A DNA stretch of 36,741 bases from Psychrobacter faecalis (GTDB lineage Bacteria; Pseudomonadota; Gammaproteobacteria; Pseudomonadales; Moraxellaceae): assembly GCF_016107575.1 (NCBI RefSeq), contig NZ_JABAST010000030.1:1-36741 (forward strand), in the 5' to 3' direction. The position numbers and the translations under genes were made by a program. The notes under the pieces are model-generated. The model ran no database searches. It was not told the origin of the DNA and worked only from the letters and a program-made list of their open reading frames with translations. Within the stretch, counting starts at the first letter, position 1, and each line of letters starts with the position of its first letter. Below are positions 10,997 to 19,131 of the stretch, piece by piece.

Positions 10997-11025
10997 ATTT
11001 TAATGGCGACCGCGCTTGCTGTCAA
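10997..11025 (-). promoter_or_regulatory. promoter of tRNA-Glu
   Basis: On the minus strand a perfect TTGACA (11020-11025), a 17-bp spacer and TAAAAT (10997-11002) lie 50 bp upstream of the tRNA. The -10 box overlaps the TAA stop of the small gene upstream. The pre-tRNA leader contains a CTTCAGC (10959-10965) / GCTGAAG (10982-10988) stem. Confidence 0.85.
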
Positions 11026-11197
11026 GCCTTTTTCGACGTCTTTTTGAAATTAAGTATCTTTTTTTAAGCGCGCGCCGTGGATGTAGGTCTTTTCGTTTTA
11101 AATGATGCCGAATCCACAACGACGTACAAGCGCTAATGGTTAACGCCAGTAGCATGTAACCGATAATGGTTGCCCATAATTTAACCTGTGGTTCCAT
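11000..11197 (-). CDS. small single-pass membrane protein, unknown
   Basis: A 65-residue protein beginning MEPQVKLW, with one membrane helix (about residues 7-26) and a very basic tail rich in Arg and Lys (RRKRLDSKRGRH at the end). ATG 11197 is chosen because AAGGGA lies 7 nt upstream on the minus strand; a GTG at 11224 would add nine residues. It lies downstream of rnt on the same strand. The C-terminal coding end also carries the tRNA-Glu promoter. I recognise no family. The clear ribosome-binding site and the TM-plus-basic-tail layout support a real gene. Confidence 0.6.
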   Translation of the reverse strand: MEPQVKLWATIIGYMLLALTISACTSLWIRHHLKRKDLHPRRALKKRYLISKRRRKRLDSKRGRH

Positions 11198-11300
11198 AGC
11201 AAAGTCCCTTTTTGTTAAGCTCACCTAATCCATAATAGGTGATTAGCTATAGATAACACTATTCATTGAGTTTAACAATGCAAAGGGCGTATGCTTTATT

Positions 11301-12113
11301 TTACTTGGCGTCGTCAGCGTTACTATCGACAGTGCTGTTAGCGGCTGTCTCGGTATTTTCCTGCTCGTTATGGATAGCGTTCGCGAGCATCGGGTAGCTA
11401 TTTAAAATATGACAAAACAGTTCAGCCGTCTTTTGGGTATCATAGAGCGCTGAATGCGCGTCATTACCATCAAAATCAAGCCCAGCAGCCTTACAAGCAC
11501 GCGCGAGTACCGTTTGTCCAAATGCCAATGCAGACAGCGTCACGGTATCGAAAACTGAGAAGTTGTGAAACGGATTATGGTTTTTGCTGTTGGTACGCAA
11601 CACTGCCGCATTTAAAAACGCTAAGTCAAAATGGGCATTATGGCCAATCAAAACGCATTGACGGCAGTCTTCAGCGCGGCGTACTTCTTTTAAGCCTTTA
11701 AAAATACGGCGCAGCGCCGTTTTTTCATCTTCGGCAATGGCTTTACGCAGTGGATTATTAGGATCGATACCGGTAAAGGCAAGCGCGCTTGGCTCAAGAT
11801 TTGCGCCCTCAAAAGGCTCGATATGGGCGTTAAATGCCTCTCCTGGATAAAACACGCCTTGCTCATCAAGTAGTACAGGAATACAAGCAATCTCTAATAA
11901 GGCGTCGGTTTGCGCATTAAAGCCTGCGGTTTCGACATCGACGACAACAGGCAAAAACTTACGAAAACGCTCTTTTAAGCGCATGGGTGCTTGTTCATCT
12001 GTTGCGCCGTTACTATCGGCAGTAGCGCTTGAGCTTGAGGTAGTAGTAAGACAGGCATTTTCCGTATTAGCCAAATTGTTTCTAGGTAAGCCGGCATCAT
12101 TTTGAGTGGTCAT
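11301..12113 (-). CDS. rnt: ribonuclease T
   Basis: A DEDDh 3'-5' exonuclease that trims tRNA and other stable RNA 3' ends. From residue 45 the sequence follows E. coli RNase T closely: RFRKFLPVVVDVETAGFNAQTDALLEIA contains catalytic Asp59/Glu61, then EPSALAFTGIDP, GHNAHFD (Asp163), NPFHNFSVFDT, and AHSALYD (His220, Asp225). The first 43 residues are a Ser/Thr/Ala-rich stretch absent from the E. coli enzyme, and a shorter acidic tail follows the domain. A start at Met44 (11984) would give a standard-length protein, but neither start has a good ribosome-binding site. It lies just upstream of a tRNA gene on the same strand. Confidence 0.93.
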   Translation of the reverse strand: MTTQNDAGLPRNNLANTENACLTTTSSSSATADSNGATDEQAPMRLKERFRKFLPVVVDVETAGFNAQTDALLEIACIPVLLDEQGVFYPGEAFNAHIEPFEGANLEPSALAFTGIDPNNPLRKAIAEDEKTALRRIFKGLKEVRRAEDCRQCVLIGHNAHFDLAFLNAAVLRTNSKNHNPFHNFSVFDTVTLSALAFGQTVLARACKAAGLDFDGNDAHSALYDTQKTAELFCHILNSYPMLANAIHNEQENTETAANSTVDSNADDAK

Positions 12114-12282
12114 ATCAGGTTAAATCGCTTTTATCAGTCGTGCTGTGGTATTGAATTAAATAAAAAACACATATCCCATGATAGGAGGTTTACTTTTGCT
12201 AAGCGAATTGGCGTTTTAGAAAAAGTGCAGACCTAGCATAGGATAGAAATAAATGCAGGCAAATAGCGTTATGTCACTGCTG

Positions 12283-13353
12283 TTAAGCTTTAATAGACCA
12301 AGGTAACGTCTCACCAGCCAATAGGGGCGTTAACGACGCGCCATCAAAATAAGGGTAATTGGTCGGTACTTGCATCGGCGTGTTTATCAATTTGATGGTG
12401 CTGCCATTTAATGGCAAACCATAGAACTGGGCGCCAAAGCGGCTGGCAAATCCTTCTAGTTTATCGATTTTACCTACGCTATCAAAAGCAGTGGCGTATA
12501 GCGGCAAGGCATTAGCAGCGCTATAGCAGCCGGCACAGCCGCAAGCCGATTCTTTTGCGTTTGTTGCATGCGGCGCCGAATCTGTGCCTAAAAAGAATTT
12601 TGGATTGCCACTGGTGGCGACATCCAACAATACTTTTTGATGGCTTTCACGCTTCAAAATAGGCAGGCAGTAAAAGTGCGGCTTGATACCACCGACCAAT
12701 AAATGATTGCGATTAAACATTAAGTGCTGCGGCGTAATGGTCGCAGCTACTTGATTGCCTTGCTCTAAAACAAAATCGGCGGCATCACTGGTGGTGATAT
12801 GCTCTAGCACAATTTTCATCGTCGGAAATTTGACGATGATTTGCGCCAATACTTCGTCTAAAAAGCGCTTTTCACGGTCAAAGATATCGACATGGTCATG
12901 CGTGACTTCACCATGTAACAGTAGTGGTAGATTGTATTTTTCTAAGGCTTCAAAAACATCGACGCAGGCATTAATATCGGTGACACCGTCGGCAGAGTTG
13001 GTCGTTGCGCCAGCAGGGTAGAGTTTGACCGCTTGCACGATACCTGATTTTGCCGCCATTTCGATATCCTGAGCGGTGGTGTTATCAGTAAGATACAAGG
13101 TCATGCGTGGGTCAAAAGCTGCTTTACGCTCCGCACTCAAATCGCTTGCTGCTAAATGCTGCAGGATGCGCTCACGGTAGGCTTGCGCCGCATCGATATT
13201 TTTAACAGGCGGTACCAAGTTTGGCATACAGATAACGCGGTTAAAGCTTTGGGCGGCGTGCGGAACGGTAGTCGCCAACGCTTTATCATCGCGCAAATGA
13301 ATATGCCAATCATCTGGCTGCAGCAGGGTTAATTCTCTAATCGAATCGGTCAT
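12283..13353 (-). CDS. pyrC: dihydroorotase, class II
   Basis: Cyclises carbamoyl aspartate to dihydroorotate in pyrimidine synthesis; a zinc enzyme of the cytoplasm. The 356-residue form starting MTDSIREL matches the E. coli N-terminus. Metal ligands are His17/His19 in WHIHLRD, the carboxylated Lys110 in [13 protein letters not shown], His147 in HGEVT, His185 in LEHITT, and Asp258 in GTDSAPH. The frame is open to an ATG at 13416, which would add 21 residues unlike the family, so the inner ATG is preferred even though its ribosome-binding site is weak. It is the second pyrimidine gene in the window after pyrG but is not linked to it. Confidence 0.96.
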   Translation of the reverse strand: MTDSIRELTLLQPDDWHIHLRDDKALATTVPHAAQSFNRVICMPNLVPPVKNIDAAQAYRERILQHLAASDLSAERKAAFDPRMTLYLTDNTTAQDIEMAAKSGIVQAVKLYPAGATTNSADGVTDINACVDVFEALEKYNLPLLLHGEVTHDHVDIFDREKRFLDEVLAQIIVKFPTMKIVLEHITTSDAADFVLEQGNQVAATITPQHLMFNRNHLLVGGIKPHFYCLPILKRESHQKVLLDVATSGNPKFFLGTDSAPHATNAKESACGCAGCYSAANALPLYATAFDSVGKIDKLEGFASRFGAQFYGLPLNGSTIKLINTPMQVPTNYPYFDGASLTPLLAGETLPWSIKA

Positions 13354-13685
13354 AGTATCTTCGCGCTCTATATCTTTATACGGCAGTAAAAGGGAGTCTA
13401 GCTGAGCTGCTATCATAACAGATTTGCCTACTTGACTAAATATGCGGCGAAATATCTGTACATAAAAGCGTTATGATTTCGTTGATAAGTAACCAGCGCC
13501 TATGTATGCATTCATGCTAATTTTCGGTGAAAACCTAGCACCGAATGGCGCTGATACTTTTGCCGCTCGTAAATATGATGTACACTGAGCAGGCAATCTA
13601 TTTTTTATTTATTTCATCCTATCCTGCGCATTTTTATTTCTCATTAAATGTATTCGATAATAAATTCTTATATTAGGAGTTATTC

Positions 13686-14924
13686 ATGGCTCAGCTTGAT
13701 CCAAAAAATATTAATAAAATCGTCTTGGCCTATTCCGGCGGTCTTGACACCTCAATCATCGCCAGATGGCTACAAGAAACCTATGATGCAGAAGTGATTA
13801 CGTTCACCGCTGACATCGGTCAAGGTGAAGAAGTTGAGCCGGCGCGTGCCAAAGCTGAAGCGATGGGTATCAAGCATATCCATATCGAAGACTTACGTGA
13901 AGAGTTTGCCCGCGATTATGTGTTCCCGATGTTCCGCGCCAATGCCATTTACGAAGGCGAGTATCTGCTCGGGACTTCTATCGCGCGTCCTTTGATTGCC
14001 AAGCGTTTGGTTGAAATTGCTAAAGAGCATAACGCTGATGCTATCAGTCATGGTGCGACTGGTAAAGGTAATGACCAAGTACGTTTTGAGCTTGGTGCCG
14101 TTGCTTTATCACCTGACGTGGTCACCATTGCGCCGTGGCGTGAGTGGGATTTATCAAGCCGTGAAAGCTTGATGAAATATGCCGAAGAACATAATATTGC
14201 TATCGATTATGCCGGCAATAAGAAAAAATCTCCGTACTCAATGGATGCCAACTTACTGCATATCTCTTATGAAGGCGGCATCTTAGAAGACCCATACGCC
14301 GAAGCAGAAGACGATATGTGGCGCTGGTCAGTCAGTCCAGAAGAAGCACCTGACGAAGCGCAATATCTAGAATTAGAATACAAACAAGGTGATATCGTTG
14401 CCATCGATGGCGAAGCGCTTAAGCCTTATGAAGTAATGATTAAGCTGAATGAGATTGGCGGTAAGCACGGTATTGGCCGTTTGGATATCGTCGAAAACCG
14501 TTATGTCGGTATGAAATCACGCGGCTGCTATGAAACCCCAGCCGGTACCATTATGTTAAAAGCCCACCGCGGTATCGAATCATTAACCCTTGACCGTGAA
14601 GCGGCGCATTTAAAAGATGAGCTGATGCCACGTTACGCTAAAACTATCTATAACGGCTATTGGTTTAGCCCTGAGCGTATGATGTTACAAGCCTTGATTG
14701 ACAAATCACAAGAATATGTCAACGGTACCGTACGCGTCAAATTATACAAAGGTGCGGTTAGCGTCGTCGGCCGTAAGTCAGATGATTCATTGTTTGATGA
14801 AAAAATCGCCACTTTTGAAGATGATGCCGGTGCTTATGATCAAAAAGATGCCGAAGGTTTCATCCGTTTAAATGGTCTACGTTTGGCGATTGAAGCTAGC
14901 CGTGGTCGTGATTTATCGAAGTAA
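13686..14924 (+). CDS. argG: argininosuccinate synthase
   Basis: Joins citrulline and aspartate, using ATP, to argininosuccinate, the penultimate step of arginine synthesis. The 412-residue product starts [11 protein letters not shown] and has the ATP loop [10 protein letters not shown] (about 13-22), [42 protein letters not shown] and [14 protein letters not shown]. The length is that of the approximately 400-residue class rather than the longer E. coli form. AGGAG at 13675-13679 is well placed. It diverges from pyrC and converges with the next gene, with a shared terminator between them. Confidence 0.97.
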   Translation: MAQLDPKNINKIVLAYSGGLDTSIIARWLQETYDAEVITFTADIGQGEEVEPARAKAEAMGIKHIHIEDLREEFARDYVFPMFRANAIYEGEYLLGTSIARPLIAKRLVEIAKEHNADAISHGATGKGNDQVRFELGAVALSPDVVTIAPWREWDLSSRESLMKYAEEHNIAIDYAGNKKKSPYSMDANLLHISYEGGILEDPYAEAEDDMWRWSVSPEEAPDEAQYLELEYKQGDIVAIDGEALKPYEVMIKLNEIGGKHGIGRLDIVENRYVGMKSRGCYETPAGTIMLKAHRGIESLTLDREAAHLKDELMPRYAKTIYNGYWFSPERMMLQALIDKSQEYVNGTVRVKLYKGAVSVVGRKSDDSLFDEKIATFEDDAGAYDQKDAEGFIRLNGLRLAIEASRGRDLSK

Positions 14925-14961
14925 GCATATCTTTTTAGATTGTTCTAAATAAAGTATGAAT

Positions 14962-14996
14962 AAAAAAAGGCGCTAATAAGTTAGCGCCTTTTTTTT
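14962..14996. terminator. bidirectional terminator between argG and the 15057 gene
   Basis: AAAAAAAGGCGCTAA (14962-14976) and TTAGCGCCTTTTTTT (14981-14995) form a perfect 15-bp stem around a TAAG loop, with A and T runs serving both strands. Confidence 0.95.
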
Positions 14997-15056
14997 GTTT
15001 TTTCAAGGGTTGTTCGACTATTTTCGTCTACTTCAAAATTTATCTATGAATTATTC

Positions 15057-16334
15057 TTATTGAGCCGCTTCTTTGGTTTCTTTAGCACCATCTTCATCGT
15101 CTTCCATCATAACAATTGCCACATCTTGCTGTTGACGCTCCTTGATAAGATCTTGCTCGATGACTTCTTCTGTGGCCAATTTGATACCGTCAGATTTTTG
15201 GCTTTGATATTTGAGCGCTGCTAGCCCGCCAAGTACGCCAATAACCGCAATAATGATTAGGATAACCGGATTTTTCCAAAGCGGTATAGGCGCGTCGTAT
15301 TCAATCGGCTTTTCGCTGGTGGTGGTCGGCGTATTGTCGTTATTGCCGCCAATTAGACCTAAGCTTACCAAAGGCGGTTTGGGTGCGCTGGCAGGCTCCG
15401 AGGTGATGCGTAGGCGGTTACGCTGCAAATATATTTCTGAAATTTTCGCCAGTTGCAACAGCCAACGCTGGTGTGGCAAGCTTATGGCCGACATTTCGGC
15501 AAACACCAATAAGTCATTATGTTTGCCTTGCTGAGCATTCGCAGGTGAGCGCCCAATGACCTTTAAATAATTGCCCGTCGCTAGCTGCATGTCTTGGACA
15601 GGCTCATGGTTTTCAGGTTTAAATGTCGTCAACTCGTGCCAATAAGGATCAAAAGCGGGCGGGGTATCAGCGAGCTGCGCTGTGCTTAATAAAGTGCGTT
15701 CTGTGGTGTTTTTTACTTCTGTCTTTAAGTCAGGTTGTAAAGCAGCTTCTGTAGAAGTGGTTGTTGCTTCATTTTCATTAGATTCAGCCAGTTTGGCAGA
15801 CGTTGGCTTATTGGCCACAAAACGCTCGACGGATAAAAACTGCGGCTGCAAGGCGAACCATTTGTCCAGCTCCTCATTATCAAGCTGGCTATATTCTGCT
15901 AAAATCGCCAGTTCACGTAAGACAATCACGCATAAAGAGGTGAGTAGTATTTGCACTTGCGGTGATGTTGCGTCAATCTGCTCAGCAATGTAATCGCTGG
16001 CTTTAATCACGCGCGCATTCTCATGAAAAATCGCATCGGCCACCTCTTGGCGATAATATAAAGTCGCATTGATGGTCGAAAAATTCATTGAATTATATCG
16101 GCGTAGTTCTTTGACGGCGGTACGAGTAAACAGTTTTTTACTCACTGCTTGGCCATCGTTATGCTGCTGATAAGCAAGTAAGGCGCTGATAATCGCTTGC
16201 AAACTCGCATCCATCGCCAAACGCGCTTGCGGTAATGACAGCTTAGCGGCGTCTGCCAATAATGACACCATCGGCTTGGTATCTTGATAGAGAAAATCAT
16301 ACATCGACACACGTGTCGGTGAAATAGTCGTCAT
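15057..16334 (-). CDS. uncharacterised protein with C-terminal membrane helix
   Basis: A 425-residue protein of no family I recognise with confidence. Residues about 10-165 are largely helical, with an all-alpha pattern slightly like DUF937 proteins, which I cannot confirm. Residues about 166-320 are low-complexity Ala/Thr/Glu/Pro and polar. One membrane helix follows (about 352-370, NPVILIIIAVIGVLGG), then a charged tail ending DDEDGAKETKEAAQ. There is no signal peptide, so most of it is probably cytoplasmic with a late membrane anchor. It diverges from the YkuD gene (155-bp gap). The start is uncertain; Met11 (MYDFLYQ) is an alternative. Confidence 0.8.
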   Translation of the reverse strand: MTTISPTRVSMYDFLYQDTKPMVSLLADAAKLSLPQARLAMDASLQAIISALLAYQQHNDGQAVSKKLFTRTAVKELRRYNSMNFSTINATLYYRQEVADAIFHENARVIKASDYIAEQIDATSPQVQILLTSLCVIVLRELAILAEYSQLDNEELDKWFALQPQFLSVERFVANKPTSAKLAESNENEATTTSTEAALQPDLKTEVKNTTERTLLSTAQLADTPPAFDPYWHELTTFKPENHEPVQDMQLATGNYLKVIGRSPANAQQGKHNDLLVFAEMSAISLPHQRWLLQLAKISEIYLQRNRLRITSEPASAPKPPLVSLGLIGGNNDNTPTTTSEKPIEYDAPIPLWKNPVILIIIAVIGVLGGLAALKYQSQKSDGIKLATEEVIEQDLIKERQQQDVAIVMMEDDEDGAKETKEAAQ

Positions 16335-16489
16335 AATCTGCTAGCATCAAAAAGTGTGCCCCTATATTACGGTGCCAAAAGCCTTGATACAATCCCTTAA
16401 TAATAGAAAAACGCAAACATTTTGCTCGCCATTTATTCTCAACGCAGTCGATAATAACTACTGTAGATTTATGAGCGCTGGAAAACCTT

Positions 16490-17029
16490 ATGACAAATAA
16501 TGAAGAATTTAAAGAAAATTTTAACGAAAAATCTGATGTGCGACTGGTTATTAACATTGCTCAGCAAACGTTAACGCTATATAAGCACAATAAACAAATG
16601 ACTCAATATACGGTATCGACCGCTAAAAACGGCATTGGCAGCCAGCAAGATAGCGGCTGCACACCCCTTGGTAAGCACGTTATCGCGGCAAAAATCGGCG
16701 GCAGTGAACCCATGAACGCGGTGTTTGTGGGACGCAAACCGACAGGCGAGGTCTATAGTGCAGAGCTTGGTAAACTGCATCCTGAACGCGATTGGATATT
16801 AAGCCGTATTTTATGGCTGAGCGGTCTTGAAGAGGGACTGAATAAAGGCAGCAATGCTCACGGCGGCTGCGATACCTATCAGCGTTATATTTATATTCAC
16901 GGCACACCAGACAGCGAACCAATGGGCGTACCGCTCTCGCACGGCTGTATACGGATGTGCAATGAAGATATTTTGGAGTTATATGAGCAAGTTATCGAGG
17001 GTGTAGCCGTGACCATTGTTGCTCATTGA
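16490..17029 (+). CDS. YkuD-domain enzyme, ElsL-like cytoplasmic L,D-carboxypeptidase
   Basis: A 179-residue YkuD (L,D-transpeptidase fold) protein. The catalytic signature is intact: His137 in YIHGTPD and SHGCIRM (Ser150, His151, Gly152, Cys153). The N-terminus (MTNNEEFKENF) is charged, with no signal peptide, lipobox or membrane helix, so it should stay in the cytoplasm, unlike classical L,D-transpeptidases. In Acinetobacter baumannii a signal-less YkuD protein, ElsL, removes the terminal D-Ala from recycled murein tetrapeptides. Orthology here is inferred from family relationship and the missing export signal. It converges with the CYTH-CHAD gene. Confidence 0.88.
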   Translation: MTNNEEFKENFNEKSDVRLVINIAQQTLTLYKHNKQMTQYTVSTAKNGIGSQQDSGCTPLGKHVIAAKIGGSEPMNAVFVGRKPTGEVYSAELGKLHPERDWILSRILWLSGLEEGLNKGSNAHGGCDTYQRYIYIHGTPDSEPMGVPLSHGCIRMCNEDILELYEQVIEGVAVTIVAH

Positions 17030-17053
17030 TATTTACTTCAAAATATCGCGTTT

Positions 17054-17092
17054 AAAAAAAACAGCGTACTTGATAGTAGCTGTCTTTTTTTT
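17054..17092. terminator. bidirectional terminator after the YkuD gene
   Basis: ACAGC-(g)-TACT pairs with AGTA-GCTGT around a TGAT loop (17061-17083). It is flanked by A7 on the left and T8 on the right, so it can serve both converging genes. Confidence 0.85.
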
Positions 17093-17152
17093 GAATTATG
17101 TAAAAGTCAAATATAAATAACATATGATGTTAAAAAACTAGTCTCAGTATTA

Positions 17153-18847
17153 TTACCAAAACTTATCTGCAGATTTAAGCTTAGCTAAGCGCTTTTTGGT
17201 CTTTTTCTGTGCATCTATTAAAGAGGCGTTTAACCAGCCTGCGCCGTACAAGGCATCGGAGTCTGTGCTCGCTTTATATTGATAGCACTGCTGATAATAA
17301 TTGGTATCAAGTTGTTGCCTAAGCGCTTGCTGTGCTTTTACGAGACGCTTTAGGAAGCGCTTACTTTTCTTTTCAGACTTTTTAGTGCTAAGCTTTTTAT
17401 TTTTGAGATTTTCATTGTCAATTAGAGGCGCTGCAAATTCACTAACATAGCGCATTTTTTCAAGCTGACGGTACAGTTTATACTGGGCTTGTTTTTCGTC
17501 CTTGGCTGGCAAGTCTATATCCTGCGCCTGCAGACTTTGCGGCTCTCTACTTTCTAAATTAACGCCTTTTAAGTTAACGCCTTCTAAACTCGCACTATCT
17601 AAATCTGTGCTATCCGCTTTAGCATTCATAGCTTCATCGAGTTTCCTCTCAGCTTTCAGCAATTTTTTATCGCGTTTGTCCAATATTTTTCTAAGCTTAT
17701 GAGCGGCGCGTTTATCTGCCTGTGGTTCAAGGTTGGGGTCACTCATGGTAAAGGCTATTAGCTCAAGCAACGTCAGTTGCAAATCATTGGCACGTACCGC
17801 ATCGATAGGAGTGATTTTCGCCGCTTCAATTTCTGCCGACCAATCAACACTTGGTGCCTCATGCGCTTGTAAATAGGGCTCGATATGACTGGCAAGATAA
17901 GCAAACTTGCGATAATCAGCCAGTAAAGTCGCCGTTTGTTTAAGGATGATTGCCCAATCAGGATTGAGCTCATCAGAGAAGCCTTTAAATAGCTTAAGCG
18001 CGGTAAGTAAGCGCTGAATGCCGTTATGCAATTGTAAAACATGCTCATTGTCCGTACTGCCTGCGACAATGGCGCTACTATTGGGTAATATTTGCAATAG
18101 GCAATTATGTACGACTGCCCGTATAAATGCCGGCCTGCTGCTGTCTTTATCGTCAGTTAGATCGCTAAGATTGGCGCTAACCGCTCGGCTATGTTGTTGC
18201 CCCGTAATTAACAAACCTCCGCGCTCGGCTTTGGTCACTGTCGACAAGCAGAGTTTATGGCGCTGGCACCAGTTTTTGGCAGTCGTAAATAAAAAATCTA
18301 CATCGCCTGATATCAGCTCAAACTCGATTTCTTGAATGCTATCGCGCTGAGTATCATCGTTACCGTGAATAATTGCTCCGCAGTCATATGCCATTTCAAT
18401 CTGATTGCTGCTGTCCTTATCACTATTATCTGTGAGCAATCGCGTTATACGCTTGACATCGGTAACATATAATCGGGTGAGCGTTTTAGCCAGTTTCGTT
18501 AATTTAAATGGTTCTAGAGCAGAGGCAATGGGAGAGTCTTGATAAATGTTCAAATCAGGCATAAGGGTATTGGTGTCCAACATGGCTTGGACTTGTTTGT
18601 TATCTAGTACCGCATTGTGCTCTAAACGCGCTGCAATACCGTCGCCACCTGCTTTGATGGTCTGCACCCACGCATCGCCTTCCTGACGAATACGTAAGCC
18701 AATACCCGCTTTAGCGAGCTGCTGATCGGGAGTGTCATAATAATGCGCGGCCAGCTGCGTGAGCTGTGAGGATTTAATATTCGCTTGGCGCATCAAACCT
18801 TTTAGTCGCGACTCTGGTACCAAAAACTTTAGCTCAATCTCTTGCAT
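17153..18847 (-). CDS. CYTH-CHAD domain protein, YgiF-like inorganic triphosphatase
   Basis: The N-terminal CYTH domain (about 1-200) begins with the diagnostic ExExK motif, Glu3-Ile-Glu5-Leu-Lys7, followed by YYDTPDQQLAKAGIGLRIRQEG and the TIKAGGDG strand. From about 230 onward a His-containing CHAD helical bundle follows (HNCLLQILPN, HNGIQRLLTALKLFKGF, AAHKLRK, LYRQLEKMRYVSEF). The E. coli relative YgiF cleaves inorganic triphosphate; CHAD domains bind polyphosphate. The 564 residues exceed YgiF because a Lys/Glu-rich insert with four pentapeptide-like units (414-433) splits the CHAD part. No neighbour suggests a pathway. Confidence 0.88.
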   Translation of the reverse strand: MQEIELKFLVPESRLKGLMRQANIKSSQLTQLAAHYYDTPDQQLAKAGIGLRIRQEGDAWVQTIKAGGDGIAARLEHNAVLDNKQVQAMLDTNTLMPDLNIYQDSPIASALEPFKLTKLAKTLTRLYVTDVKRITRLLTDNSDKDSSNQIEMAYDCGAIIHGNDDTQRDSIQEIEFELISGDVDFLFTTAKNWCQRHKLCLSTVTKAERGGLLITGQQHSRAVSANLSDLTDDKDSSRPAFIRAVVHNCLLQILPNSSAIVAGSTDNEHVLQLHNGIQRLLTALKLFKGFSDELNPDWAIILKQTATLLADYRKFAYLASHIEPYLQAHEAPSVDWSAEIEAAKITPIDAVRANDLQLTLLELIAFTMSDPNLEPQADKRAAHKLRKILDKRDKKLLKAERKLDEAMNAKADSTDLDSASLEGVNLKGVNLESREPQSLQAQDIDLPAKDEKQAQYKLYRQLEKMRYVSEFAAPLIDNENLKNKKLSTKKSEKKSKRFLKRLVKAQQALRQQLDTNYYQQCYQYKASTDSDALYGAGWLNASLIDAQKKTKKRLAKLKSADKFW

Positions 18848-19055
18848 GATGGCTCCCGATTATAGTTATGAATGATTGGTAATACCTGTTAAGTAATTAC
18901 CATCGTATGAAAGCTATCGAACAATGACAAGTAAAAGTTTTACTTTGGCTAATTAGCGGATACTAAATAGCTGTTAAAAAAATTTAATGGCTATTAATTA
19001 AATCGTTTTTTAATAACGTTATCGTTTGTATACAGGGAAATTTTCTAAAGTCCAT

Positions 19056-19090
19056 AAAAAAACCGCCCTACTAAGTAGGACGGCTTTTTT
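19056..19090 (-). terminator. terminator of aceA
   Basis: CCG.CCTAC pairs with GTAGG.CGG (19063-19083) around a 3-nt loop, with A7 on the left giving the U-tract for the minus-strand aceA transcript 40 bp past its stop. A T-run on the right would also stop plus-strand reads. Confidence 0.85.
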
Positions 19091-19131
19091 ATATCGGCTA
19101 CTTATAAAATGTACTTATAAGTAATCGGACA

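Noticed and set aside
12182..12187. Perfect plus-strand AGGAGG between rnt and pyrC
   Set aside because: No start codon followed by an open frame of any length lies downstream; the frame closes within a few codons.
13495..13520. ARG-box-like TATGTATGCATTCATG upstream of argG
   Set aside because: The half-sites are too close together compared with the 18-bp ArgR consensus and only a single copy is present.
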